From: a virus
Length of the DNA: 22,576 nucleotides
Reading direction: 5' to 3' (one strand)
IMG/VR virus record: IMGVR_UViG_3300024229_000036
Coordinates: 1 to 22,576 of that record
Part shown: positions 13,808 to 21,541 of the stretch, one piece after another
Position numbering within the stretch: position 1 is the first letter of the stretch
Layout of the letters: each line of letters begins with the position of its first letter
Translations under genes and position numbers: made by a program
Notes under the pieces: generated by a model
Told to the model about the DNA's origin: nothing
What the model saw: the letters and a program-made list of their open reading frames with translations, nothing else
The model's database searches: none

Positions 13808-14484
13808 AAGATTCAGAGTTCTCTGAGAAGGGACATTATGATATTACAGAAGTAAAATTATGGGAAGGTTCTGGAGTTACCTTTGGTAGTAACAGCCTTA
13901 CACCAGTTATAGACGCTGCTAAATCAAGTGGCGATTACAATGATCTAATTAGCAAGATACACATATTGGAAGAATCCTTTATGAAAGCCATCAAGAATGG
14001 TAAGGGTACAGATGCTAGATTAGAGAATATTGAAATGAGATTCAAACAAATTCAACAGCTTAGAGATTCACTGATCATGGAGAAGCCGTCTTTTAAAGAC
14101 ACTTTTGTTACTGAACAGCCGAATGAAGCACAACAGAAGGCTGAATTGTATGATGATTATCCAAAGCAAGCAATTGCAAATGCTAAGAAGGGAATTGAAC
14201 TAAATGAAGCAGTTGGTAATAAATGCGCTACTGATGTTGGAAAACAAAGAGGTAGAGATATTGCTGCTGGAAGAGGGTTCTCTTTGGATGTATTAAATAG
14301 AGTTTATTCGTACCTATCAAGAGCAGAAGAGTATTATGATGCAAGTGATGAAAAGGCTTGTGGAACAATAAGCTATCTACTATGGGGTGGGAAATCTATG
14401 AAGGCTTGGGCTGGATCTAAATTATCAGAGATTCAATCTGAAGAAAAAAAACAATTATTTTTAAACTTAATATTAAATTCATAA
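13774..14484 (+). CDS. Prohead protease, C-terminal part with accessory WGG-type domain (frameshifted)
   Basis: Reading from the T at 13774 in the -1 frame restores the family sequence: FNYIADKVKYVED, then ITEVKLWEGSGVTFGSNSL with the catalytic Glu. A coiled-coil linker follows (LEESFMKAI to about RDSLIMEK), then a C-terminal domain with YPKQAIANAKKGIEL, KCATDVGKQRGRDIAAGRG, LDVLNRVYSYLSRAEEYY and YLLWGGKSMKAWAGSKL. Such a domain (KA..NAK..., GxxRA, SxxxxxRxxSYxSR, WGGxxxxxWA) recurs at the ends of phage head proteins. The first ATG in this frame is at 13966, so as written the catalytic Glu would not be made without a frameshift. Full corrected length is about 360 aa, and it ends 2 nt before the capsid gene. 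Confidence 0.8.
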   Translation, partial: FNYIADKVKYVEDSEFSEKGHYDITEVKLWEGSGVTFGSNSLTPVIDAAKSSGDYNDLISKIHILEESFMKAIKNGKGTDARLENIEMRFKQIQQLRDSLIMEKPSFKDTFVTEQPNEAQQKAELYDDYPKQAIANAKKGIELNEAVGNKCATDVGKQRGRDIAAGRGFSLDVLNRVYSYLSRAEEYYDASDEKACGTISYLLWGGKSMKAWAGSKLSEIQSEEKKQLFLNLILNS

Positions 14485-14486
14485 AG

Positions 14487-15755
14487 ATGTTCGTAGAAAA
14501 AACAGCAGATGAATTAGCATCAATGGATGCTAAGAATTTACAAGAGTATTACGTTGCAAAACTTAAAAACGAAAATACTCTTTTAGAAGAAAGATTAGTA
14601 AAATTAGAAGGTGAAACTAATGATGTAGCAATTAAATCTTTAACTACTGAGGTAGAAGAATTAAAAGCACATAAAGTTAAATCTTTAGAATCAGCATTAG
14701 AAACACAAGGGATTATCTTGAAGAAATTACAAGATGGTTCTTTATCAGGATCTTCTGTAAGAATGGCTGAGAATTCAGTTAGAAAAGCATTAGCTGATAA
14801 CAGAGAAGACTTCATTAAAGCTAAAGATGGAAGACATTCTTTCAGATTTGAATTGAAGGCTGCTGCTGATATGACTATTGCTGGTAATGTAACTGGTGGT
14901 GATGTACCACAAGCACAAAGATTAGAAGGTATCAATGATATTGCTGAGAGAGAAGCAAAATCTTATGCTTTATTTCCAAAGTTAAGAACAGCAGCAAACA
15001 CTATTGAGTGGGTGTATGAAACTGGACAAGATGGTACTATTGATGGTACTGCTGAAGGTGCAGCTAAAGACCAAATCGATAATGATTTCGTTGTTACTTC
15101 TGTAGCTTTAGTAAAAAGAGCAGCTTATTTCAAAGTATCTACTGAGATGTTAGATGATGTATCTTTCATGGAAGGATGGTTAAGAAACAAGTTAATCGTT
15201 AGATTATTCTTAGATGTAGATAACCAAGTTTTAAATGGTAACGGTACTGCACCAAACTTAAAAGGTGTTATTGATTATGCTACTGCATTTGCAGCTGGTA
15301 CATTCGCTAATACGGTTGATTCTGCTAACGATGCAGATTCATTAGTTGTTGCAGCTAACCAAATCAGATTGGCTAACCATAATGGTGCTTTAACTATTAT
15401 GATGCATCCATCAGATGTTGCAGCTTTAAAATTAGTTAAGTTATCTGCTTCTGATAAGAGATATGTTGAGAGATTAATGATGGTTGGATCACAAATGTCT
15501 TTAGATGGTATTCCAATTATTGAAAACACTAACATTACTGCTGGTGATTTCTTAATCGGTGATTTCGCTAAAGGAACAATTGTTGAGAAATCTGGAATTG
15601 AGATTGAGATTGGATTAGATGGAAATGATTTCACTAAGAACATGAGAACAATCTTAGCTGAATGGAGAGGTCAACTTTTCGTACAGAATAACGATACTAC
15701 TGCTTTTGTTAAAGGTACTTTTGCTACTACAAATGCAGCTTTAGAAACACCATAA
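14487..15755 (+). CDS. Major capsid protein, HK97 fold, with N-terminal scaffold domain
   Basis: The shell protein of the head. The first ~110 residues are helical and charged (NLQEYYVAKLKNENTLLEER, VKLEGETND, VEELKAHKVKSLESALE), matching the removable delta or scaffold domain of HK97-type capsids. The mature part begins near FELKAAADMTIAGNVTGGDV and contains the family patterns ALFPKLRTAANTIEWVYETG, AAYFKVSTEMLDDVSFMEGW, VDNQVLNGNGTAPNLKG, TIMMHPSDVAALKL, GIPIIENTNITAGDFLIGDF and ILAEWRGQLFV. At 422 aa it is the usual size for precursor capsids. The protease just upstream presumably removes the N-terminal domain. The codons lean to TTA, GGT and GCT, as for a highly expressed gene. Confidence 0.93.
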   Translation: MFVEKTADELASMDAKNLQEYYVAKLKNENTLLEERLVKLEGETNDVAIKSLTTEVEELKAHKVKSLESALETQGIILKKLQDGSLSGSSVRMAENSVRKALADNREDFIKAKDGRHSFRFELKAAADMTIAGNVTGGDVPQAQRLEGINDIAEREAKSYALFPKLRTAANTIEWVYETGQDGTIDGTAEGAAKDQIDNDFVVTSVALVKRAAYFKVSTEMLDDVSFMEGWLRNKLIVRLFLDVDNQVLNGNGTAPNLKGVIDYATAFAAGTFANTVDSANDADSLVVAANQIRLANHNGALTIMMHPSDVAALKLVKLSASDKRYVERLMMVGSQMSLDGIPIIENTNITAGDFLIGDFAKGTIVEKSGIEIEIGLDGNDFTKNMRTILAEWRGQLFVQNNDTTAFVKGTFATTNAALETP

Positions 15756-15774
15756 GCATGGAGTTTATTTAGGG

Positions 15775-15812
15775 CCAGAACCTCACATCCTTAATTGGGT
15801 GTGGGGATTTGG
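15775..15812 (+). terminator. Strong RNA hairpin after the capsid gene (attenuator or processing site)
   Basis: CCTCACATCC (15781-15790), a 6-nt TTAATT loop and GGGTGTGGGG (15797-15806) form a 10-bp stem with two G-U pairs. It extends through one A/A mismatch by five more pairs (CCAGA with TTTGG). It is GC-rich in an AT-rich region, fills the 75-bp gap after the capsid gene and has no T-run, so it may be a partial terminator or mRNA-stabilising structure. Confidence 0.6.
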
Positions 15813-15830
15813 TGGTAAAAGCATTTGATT

Positions 15831-15992
15831 ATGGCTAAGAAGAAAGCAGTTAAGAAAATAGAGATTCCAGTAGTATGGGATAAGTTAAGAGATATAGATG
15901 AGGTAGAGATCGTAATGGGTGGTAAAGAATTTAAAGTATCTGTAGATCTTGCTAAAGCATTAATTAATAAAGGTAAAGCACAAGCTAAATAA
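15831..15992 (+). CDS. Small basic protein between capsid and connector (53 aa)
   Basis: Begins MAKKKAVKKIEIPVVWDKLR and ends LINKGKAQAK. A Lys-rich N-terminus is followed by a small beta-hairpin-like core (EVEIVMGGKEFKVSVDLAKAL). Small genes of this size often lie between capsid and connector genes of HK97-type phages and encode minor head or assembly proteins. Function here is unknown. The gene begins right after the capsid-gene hairpin and ends 1 nt before the connector gene. The sequence is conventional and continuous, so I regard it as real. Confidence 0.65.
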   Translation: MAKKKAVKKIEIPVVWDKLRDIDEVEIVMGGKEFKVSVDLAKALINKGKAQAK

Positions 15993-15993
15993 G

Positions 15994-16509
15994 ATGAGTG
16001 TAAAGATTATACAAGAATCTGATTTTGTTGGAGATGTAGAAATCCCAGTTGGAGAATGGACTGAGGATAAGCTAAATCTTTATATTGATCAAGTAGAGGA
16101 AGATATTCTTACATCATTACTTGGATGGACTTTATACCAGGAGTTAGAATCTAATCTAAATGTACATCCATTTCCAGCTAAGTGGGCCAATCTAATTGAT
16201 GGTGATACTTATACATCTGGAGAGATTACATTTAAGTTTAAAGGCCTAACAGAGATGCTAAAGCATTTTGTATTCTTTTATTATATGAGAGATAATGAAA
16301 TGGAGAATACTCAAATAGGAGTGGTTATAAATAGTGCTACTAATGCAGATAGAGTTACTCCGGTAACATCCAATCTACTAAGAAGGCATTGGAATAAAGG
16401 AATAAAGATCTATAATGATGCTTGTTCTTATATTACCATTACTAATGAGCCAGGAGAGGTTTATGCAGATTTCCATTTCACACAAAGAGAAAAGATTAGC
16501 ATAGTATGA
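15994..16509 (+). CDS. Head-tail connector protein
   Basis: A likely head-tail adaptor. It has the helical layout of this class: MSVKIIQESDFVGDVEIPVG, EDKLNLYIDQVEEDILTSLL, WTLYQELESN, LTEMLKHFVFFYYMRDNEME and YNDACSYITI near the end, and it lies where the connector is expected, between the capsid and the tail-completion gene. Such proteins line the bottom of the portal and form a seal for the packaged DNA. The length (171 aa) and all-alpha N-terminal part fit DUF6712-like connectors, but the identification rests on pattern and position. It overlaps the next gene by 4 nt. Confidence 0.65.
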   Translation: MSVKIIQESDFVGDVEIPVGEWTEDKLNLYIDQVEEDILTSLLGWTLYQELESNLNVHPFPAKWANLIDGDTYTSGEITFKFKGLTEMLKHFVFFYYMRDNEMENTQIGVVINSATNADRVTPVTSNLLRRHWNKGIKIYNDACSYITITNEPGEVYADFHFTQREKISIV

Positions 16510-17075
16510 TTACTCAAGTTAAAGATTTCATTAGCACAATTGTAGCAGATGTAAGGACTTCTACTTATGTACAAGGGAAGGTTGATTCTGGTAAGTGGCT
16601 ATCTGGTGCACCATATTACTATCATGGTACTCCAATTGAAATCAATAACATTTTATCTAAGCTAAGAAAGGGAAAGGCTAAATTTCCAGCAGTATTATTG
16701 TTTGAACCTATTACTATGGGTGAAAATGATGATAGAATGAATAATATAGGGGCTACACCACAATTACAGATCTATTTTATGAATGATTGGGCTGGGCAAC
16801 AGCAATGGGATACTGATGATCATTATACTAACATCATAGATGATATGGATGCTGTAAAGAGGGAGTTTATAAAGAGCCTAAAGAAAAATAAAAACGTATT
16901 GGATATTTCAGATTATACCACAATAAGACATGCTAAGTATGGCTTATTCTTTAATAATGAGGGGTATAAAACACAAGTTTTTAATGATATGCTAAGTGGT
17001 GTACAATTAAATATAACGGTGGAAATAGACAAGATTATTGATGGTTGTAATTTGTTTGATGAATATAATTTTTAA
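16506..17075 (+). CDS. Tail-completion or neck protein (putative)
   Basis: Likely a neck or tail-terminator-like protein because it sits between the head-tail connector and the major tail protein. The sequence shows an N-terminal helix (ITQVKDFISTIVADVRTS), FPAVLLFEPITMG, PQLQIYFMNDW, a helical segment (TNIIDDMDAVKREFIKSLKK) and a C-terminal strand (GVQLNITVEIDKIIDG). The alternating alpha/beta layout and the 189-aa length suit tail-completion proteins, though I cannot name a family. The ATG overlaps the preceding stop by 4 nt, and it ends with the TAAAAC-type leader of the tail gene. Confidence 0.55.
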   Translation: MITQVKDFISTIVADVRTSTYVQGKVDSGKWLSGAPYYYHGTPIEINNILSKLRKGKAKFPAVLLFEPITMGENDDRMNNIGATPQLQIYFMNDWAGQQQWDTDDHYTNIIDDMDAVKREFIKSLKKNKNVLDISDYTTIRHAKYGLFFNNEGYKTQVFNDMLSGVQLNITVEIDKIIDGCNLFDEYNF

Positions 17076-17095
17076 AACTTTTAAATTGAAAAAAA

Positions 17096-18001
17096 ATGGC
17101 TAATTGTTGTACTTTATCCAATTCACAAGGGGATGCTTGCCCAAGTATATTGGATATTGCCAAGAGAATAATCATTGTACCAGAGGTAGATGCTGCTGGG
17201 GCAAAGAATGAACTGGCAAACGTAGGAGAAGTAATTAAGTCTACCTTAATAGGTAAATTTGATGCTCCCGACAAGGATGATAGATATTTCCCTCTTTCTA
17301 TATTGGAAAATGTAGAAGATGTAAGAGTAGAACCTACATTCTTTGAATTCAATTCTGGAAGAAAAGCTAAGATCAAGGAAGGTACTCGTACTTTTACTGG
17401 GTTTATTCCTTTTCAAGGGCCAGAATATTTAGGTAAATTAGAAGATTGGGCTTGCTCAAAATTTGGTATTTACGTTATTGACAAATCTGGAAACTTTGTT
17501 TATGCTACTGATGCAAGCACAAAAGTAAAGGTTCAGCCTATTATGGTTGATCAAGAATCTTTTTCTGCTGAGTTAGTTAAGAAAACAGATGCAGAGCCAG
17601 TAATGATTAAGATTACATTTGACTTTAGAGAAACTGAAAAGGATTCTTTAATCAGAGCAATTGATGCTGCTGATTTAGACTTTGATGGTTTATCTTCAAG
17701 TGATGTATATGGACTATATGATATTAAGCATGTAGCTTCTGATGTATCTACTACTGGGTTTACTTCTACTATTACAGAGAATATCTATGGATTTGGTATT
17801 GAAGGTTTAGTAGAGGCTGATTTTGCTATCTACAATAATAATACATCTTCATCCGTAGCTATTTCTGGTTTTGCAGCAGTTGATAACGCTTATACATTTA
17901 CATTTACTGCACAAACAGCAGCAGACAAATTAAAGGTATCTGTATCCAAAGCTGGATATGATGATTCATTGATTGAAGCTGAATTAGTAACAATTCCTTA
18001 A
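17096..18001 (+). CDS. Major tail tube protein with C-terminal Ig-like domain
   Basis: The tail tube subunit of a non-contractile tail. The first part (about residues 1-210) has the expected beta-rich pattern: SILDIAKRIIIVPEVDAAGA, RYFPLSILENVEDVRVEPTF, EGTRTFTGFIPFQGPEYLGK, VQPIMVDQESFSAELVKK and MIKITFDFRETEKDSLIRAI. The C-terminal part (about 215-301) looks like an immunoglobulin-like or fibronectin-like beta domain (GFGIEGLVEADFAIYNNNTS, AVDNAYTFTFTAQTAADKLK), often found on the outside of phage tails where it can bind carbohydrate. A CC pair (residues 4-5) sits near the start. It is one gene before the strong terminator at 18208. Confidence 0.8.
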   Translation: MANCCTLSNSQGDACPSILDIAKRIIIVPEVDAAGAKNELANVGEVIKSTLIGKFDAPDKDDRYFPLSILENVEDVRVEPTFFEFNSGRKAKIKEGTRTFTGFIPFQGPEYLGKLEDWACSKFGIYVIDKSGNFVYATDASTKVKVQPIMVDQESFSAELVKKTDAEPVMIKITFDFRETEKDSLIRAIDAADLDFDGLSSSDVYGLYDIKHVASDVSTTGFTSTITENIYGFGIEGLVEADFAIYNNNTSSSVAISGFAAVDNAYTFTFTAQTAADKLKVSVSKAGYDDSLIEAELVTIP

Positions 18002-18003
18002 TT

Positions 18004-18174
18004 ATGGCTAAGTTCATAAAATTAGGAAGGACTTCTTTTAATGTTGATGAGATAAAGAAGCTAACTTTTGAAGAGTTCAAAGGTTTCTTCATGGGTAAAT
18101 TGGATGTTGATATGTCTGAAGCCTATGAGCAAATAACCAAAAAGAAAGCTAAATCTAAAGGTAAGAAGAAGTAG
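18004..18174 (+). CDS. Small basic protein after the tail tube gene (56 aa)
   Basis: Begins MAKFIKLGRTSFNVDEIKKL, continues TFEEFKGFFMGKLDVDMSEA and ends in a Lys-rich tail (KKKAKSKGKKK). Its position between tail tube and the candidate chaperone or tape measure suggests a small tail-assembly protein. The basic tail could be a nucleic-acid-binding or intrinsically disordered extension. It is followed after 33 bp by a strong terminator. A frame open across the terminator could in principle link it to the next gene by a +1 shift; I consider this unlikely. Confidence 0.65.
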   Translation: MAKFIKLGRTSFNVDEIKKLTFEEFKGFFMGKLDVDMSEAYEQITKKKAKSKGKKK

Positions 18175-18207
18175 TTTTTCGTATCATGGTTTTAGTTTTT
18201 TTGTCTT

Positions 18208-18237
18208 AAAAGGGGTGCTTTACGGTATCCCTTTTTT
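18208..18237 (+). terminator. Intrinsic terminator between tail tube and tape measure genes
   Basis: AAAAGGGG (18208-18215) and TATCCC plus TTTT form an 11-bp stem with a 6-nt loop (TTTACG), followed by TTTTTT (18232-18237). This is a textbook rho-independent terminator in the middle of the structural operon. The next gene starts 13 nt after the T-run; no good promoter lies between them, so it probably works as an attenuator. Confidence 0.85.
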
Positions 18238-18250
18238 GTATATTTATTAT

Positions 18251-18712
18251 ATGAAGTTTTATAGAACAATAGAAGAACTGCCAATCTGGAACTTTGATAA
18301 GATCAATGAGCAAGGTGATGTACGCTATATGTTGAAGCTGGAAGATTACTTTGATATGCCAGATAAGAATGTTGATTATGATTCATTAGTGGATCATTTC
18401 ATAATGGTAAGTGATGAGTTATTCGAAAGATTTGGTGTTGATGATAGGGCCATTACTAATATGATAGAAGAAAAAGATATATTATTAATGAAATTAAAGT
18501 GGTTATCTGGTGAGACAACATTTAAAACGTCGTATAAGATTAAAAGTAAGATCAAAAATGATCGGGAAGCTATGGTCGCGAATAAGAAACAGACCTTTGA
18601 AGAAAGAATAATAATGCTTGAGAGTTACTTTAAGAAAGATTTTGACGTATATAAGATGAGTGTGGCAAAATTCTACACTTATTTAGATGTATTCAAGAAG
18701 GCTAACAAATGA
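18251..18712 (+). CDS. Candidate tail assembly chaperone (153 aa)
   Basis: An all-helical, charged protein (MKFYRTIEELPIWNFDKINE, EDYFDMPDKNVDYDSLVDHF, LLMKLKWLSGETTFKTSYKI and RIIMLESYFKKDF). The position between the tail tube and the tape measure is where phages encode the chaperone that holds the tape measure. I do not see a frameshift signal near the 3' end that would make the longer chaperone form. The frame is open to a GTG at 18215 inside the terminator, but the ATG at 18251 is the sensible start. It overlaps the next gene by 4 nt (ATGA), consistent with coupled translation. Confidence 0.6.
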   Translation: MKFYRTIEELPIWNFDKINEQGDVRYMLKLEDYFDMPDKNVDYDSLVDHFIMVSDELFERFGVDDRAITNMIEEKDILLMKLKWLSGETTFKTSYKIKSKIKNDREAMVANKKQTFEERIIMLESYFKKDFDVYKMSVAKFYTYLDVFKKANK

Positions 18713-19140
18713 CAATCTTTGCTAATAAATTAGATAAGTTAATAATTCAATTGGAGGAACTTCCAATATTAGCAGATATTGTAGCTGATGAGGTAATGGC
18801 TAAAGAATTTCCAGCTAAAGTAAGGCATCAGATAAAAGAAGAAGGTGAAAATGATCAAGGCCAGTTAATACAAGAAGGGTATTCTAATTATTGGGGTACA
18901 ATAAGATCAGTTGCTGGATTACAGATTGAATATGTAGATTTGTATTATACTGGTAAGTTTTTGGATGGATTAACTACGGTTGAGAGTGGAGATGAATATA
19001 CATTAGATTCAGATGTGGGATATTTCCAAGACTTAAAAGATAGATATGCTGGTATAATGGGCTTACAAGAAGATAATTTAGCCTTAATTATAGAAGATAT
19101 AAGAAAGAAACTAATAAAAGAGTTTAGAGATGGCAGATAA
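18709..19140 (+). CDS. Hypothetical tail-region protein (143 aa)
   Basis: Lies between the chaperone candidate and the tape measure gene, overlapping both (4 nt and 11 nt). The N-terminus is helical (NKLDKLIIQLEELPILADIV), the middle has a domain-like pattern (QGQLIQEGYSNYWGTIRSVA, YYTGKFLDGLTTVE) and the end is again helical (LIIEDIRKKLIKEFRDGR). It may be the second chaperone component or a minor tail protein; the sequence alone does not decide. No signal peptide or membrane segment is visible. Confidence 0.6.
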   Translation: MTIFANKLDKLIIQLEELPILADIVADEVMAKEFPAKVRHQIKEEGENDQGQLIQEGYSNYWGTIRSVAGLQIEYVDLYYTGKFLDGLTTVESGDEYTLDSDVGYFQDLKDRYAGIMGLQEDNLALIIEDIRKKLIKEFRDGR

Positions 19141-21541
19141 GATAAGTAAAAGTGATTTATTTGGTGATTTTAATCTTGGTGCTGAGATAGCAGCATTGAA
19201 GGAATTGCTTGGATTGGTCACTAAATTGCAGCAAGAAACGCAAAAAATGGCTAAAAATAAGATATCTGATGTATCTAAAATTGATGCATCTACGGTAGAT
19301 GGAATGAAAAAGCTAATGACTGCAAAAGAAGATGCTAATAAGATAGAGAAACAAAGCATTGAATTAGATAAAGAAGCCGTTAAACTAAAGAAACAGCTTA
19401 CACAAGCAGAAGATTCAGAGGTAAAGGCTAAGATAAGGTATCAGCAAGCCAGTAAGGCCCAGAAGGATGCATTGAAGGATGAAATAGTATTAGCTGATCA
19501 AAATGCTGGTACATTACAGAAATTAGCTGCATCCAATAGAAAATTAAGAAGAGAAAGAGAAGGATTGAATCTTGAAACTGCAAAAGGTAAGGCTAGATTA
19601 CAAGATATTAATAAGCAATTAGACTTAAACAATAAAAGGATTCTTAGTAATTCAGATGCTTTAAAGAAGCAGAGAATGAACGTGGGTAATTATACAACAT
19701 CAGTTACTCAAGGTATCCAAGCATCTGGATTATTTAGTAGGCAATTGATGATCTTGCAGAGGATTCAAGCCACATTAGCAGTATTTACCAAGAAATCTGC
19801 ACAAGCAACAGAAAGTGCAGCAGCAGCAAATACAGCAGCCGTAGCATCTACTGGAAGATTCTCTAAGGCATTGAAAATATTAAAGATTGCATTAATATCT
19901 ACTGGTATTGGTGCTATTGTAGTTGCATTAGGTGGATTAATTGCAGCATTTGCATCTACACAAAGAGGAGTTGATGCATTTACTAAGGTTTTAAGGCCTC
20001 TAAAGGCTTTATTTGATGTCTTTATAGGATTCATCCAAGATACTGCATTAAGTACATTTGATAGGCTTAAAGAGGCTATTGCGAATCCAAAAGAGGCAGT
20101 TATTGGTTTAGGAAAGGCAATTAAAGAGAATTTAATCAATAGATTCAAAGCATTAGGAGTATTTGGAGAGGGATTAGCCCAGATATTTAGTGGTGAATTA
20201 GCTGAAGGATTCAAAACATTAGGGAATGCAGTAATACAATTTAATACTGGTATTACAGAAGGTATTGATAAGATGGCATCTGCTGGTGAAGCAGTTGGAG
20301 AATTTGTAAGTGATGCTATTGATCAAGGTGCTGAATTAGATAGATTATTAAAGCAATTTAGAGATAGGCAAATTGAAACGGTTGTACCATTAGCTAAAGC
20401 AAGATTGGAATTCCAAAAATTAAAAGAAATAGCTAATGACCAATTAGCAACAGATGAAGAAAGAATTGCTGCATTAGAATTAGCTGCTACTAAGCAAAGA
20501 TTTATTGCTAAAACTGAAAAAGAATTGATTGATTTAAAGATTCAAGCAATGGAATTAGAGCAATCTTTCAATGATACATCTACAGAGGAATTATTGGAAC
20601 TTGAACAGCTAAAAGCAGAAGCATTAAGAGCAGATGAAGCAGCTACAAAAAAGATTGCTGGTTTAGTATCATTAAGAAGTGGTATTGAATTAAGGATGCA
20701 AAAAAAGATACAAGCTGAGAAGGATAAGAATGATAAGAAGAATGAAAAGGCTGCAGCAGATGCTAAAAAGAAAGCAGAAGAAAACACTAAATTCATTATT
20801 GAATCTGCACAGAAAGAATTCGCAGAAAGAAAGAAATTATTTGATAAGGCTTTAGATCAAAGAAAGGATTTACTGAATGATGAACTGCAAGAATCTCAAG
20901 ACCAAGAGAATGATTTAAAGGCATTGGCCCAACAAAGGGTGCTATTTGCAGATGAATCATTAGCAGCAGAGAAGGCAAGACAAGCAGAAATCCAAAAGGA
21001 ATTAGCTAAGACTGAAAAGAGAAAGCAATTATTAGCAGCTACTGAAACTGCATTGGAATTAATGGGAAGCTATGCTGAAGGTGGAAGCCAAACGCCATTC
21101 CAAGATGCATTTAGTGATATTAGTAAGATGCTTGGTGCATTGAAATCTATTCAATTCTTTGCTGATGGTACTGAATCAGTATCTGGAGGTATTGAAGGTA
21201 AGGATAGTGTACCAGCTATGCTAATGCCAAAAGAAAGAGTTATTGATGTTGCTAATAACATGAAGATTGGAGGAATGAGCAATGATCAATTATCAGAATT
21301 AGCATTTAAGTATAGAACTGGAAGATTAGATCAAGATTTACCATCCATTAAAGTAGAGAAGCAGAGATTTGAAAGTAATAAAGAATTGATTAGTAGAGTT
21401 AAGGATGTAGAAAAAGCAATTAGAAACATCCCAGAAGTATCTATTGATCCTCATGCATTAGCTAACTTTATTACAGAAACGATTAGAAGGCAGAATAAGG
21501 TGGATAGAAATCATTATAAAACCAATGAAATATTCAAATAG
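19130..21541 (+). CDS. Tape measure protein
   Basis: The internal ruler of the tail that also helps DNA enter the cell. The first 240 residues are almost entirely charged helices and coiled coil. A hydrophobic segment at about 248-275 (KIALISTGIGAIVVALGGLI) would insert in or cross the host membrane. A second long coiled-coil region follows (about 400-640, rich in Lys, Glu and Ala). Near the end lies a compact domain with YAEGGSQTPF and GIEGKDSVPAMLMPKERVID, which is typical of phage tape measure C-termini. At 803 aa it would set a tail of roughly 120 nm if about 1.5 angstrom per residue applies. The ATG overlaps the preceding gene by 11 nt. Confidence 0.88.
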   Translation: MADKISKSDLFGDFNLGAEIAALKELLGLVTKLQQETQKMAKNKISDVSKIDASTVDGMKKLMTAKEDANKIEKQSIELDKEAVKLKKQLTQAEDSEVKAKIRYQQASKAQKDALKDEIVLADQNAGTLQKLAASNRKLRREREGLNLETAKGKARLQDINKQLDLNNKRILSNSDALKKQRMNVGNYTTSVTQGIQASGLFSRQLMILQRIQATLAVFTKKSAQATESAAAANTAAVASTGRFSKALKILKIALISTGIGAIVVALGGLIAAFASTQRGVDAFTKVLRPLKALFDVFIGFIQDTALSTFDRLKEAIANPKEAVIGLGKAIKENLINRFKALGVFGEGLAQIFSGELAEGFKTLGNAVIQFNTGITEGIDKMASAGEAVGEFVSDAIDQGAELDRLLKQFRDRQIETVVPLAKARLEFQKLKEIANDQLATDEERIAALELAATKQRFIAKTEKELIDLKIQAMELEQSFNDTSTEELLELEQLKAEALRADEAATKKIAGLVSLRSGIELRMQKKIQAEKDKNDKKNEKAAADAKKKAEENTKFIIESAQKEFAERKKLFDKALDQRKDLLNDELQESQDQENDLKALAQQRVLFADESLAAEKARQAEIQKELAKTEKRKQLLAATETALELMGSYAEGGSQTPFQDAFSDISKMLGALKSIQFFADGTESVSGGIEGKDSVPAMLMPKERVIDVANNMKIGGMSNDQLSELAFKYRTGRLDQDLPSIKVEKQRFESNKELISRVKDVEKAIRNIPEVSIDPHALANFITETIRRQNKVDRNHYKTNEIFK

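Noticed and set aside
14549-14935. 128-aa open frame on the minus strand
   Set aside because: It lies entirely within the capsid gene and its sequence (Ser/Leu/Ala-rich, no motif) is a mirror of the capsid codons.
18239-18246. TATATTTA after the tail terminator as a promoter for the tape measure segment
   Set aside because: The last base deviates from TAnnTTTG and it lies only 5 nt from the ATG, so transcription would begin inside the gene.
18004-18712. A +1 frameshift fusion of the 56-aa protein with the chaperone candidate, as in tail chaperone pairs
   Set aside because: The +1 frame is open across the gap, but it would encode low-complexity residues read through a terminator and there is no recognised slippery site.
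19765-20214. 149-aa open frame on the minus strand
   Set aside because: It is the antisense of the Ala-rich tape measure gene; low complexity and no start context.
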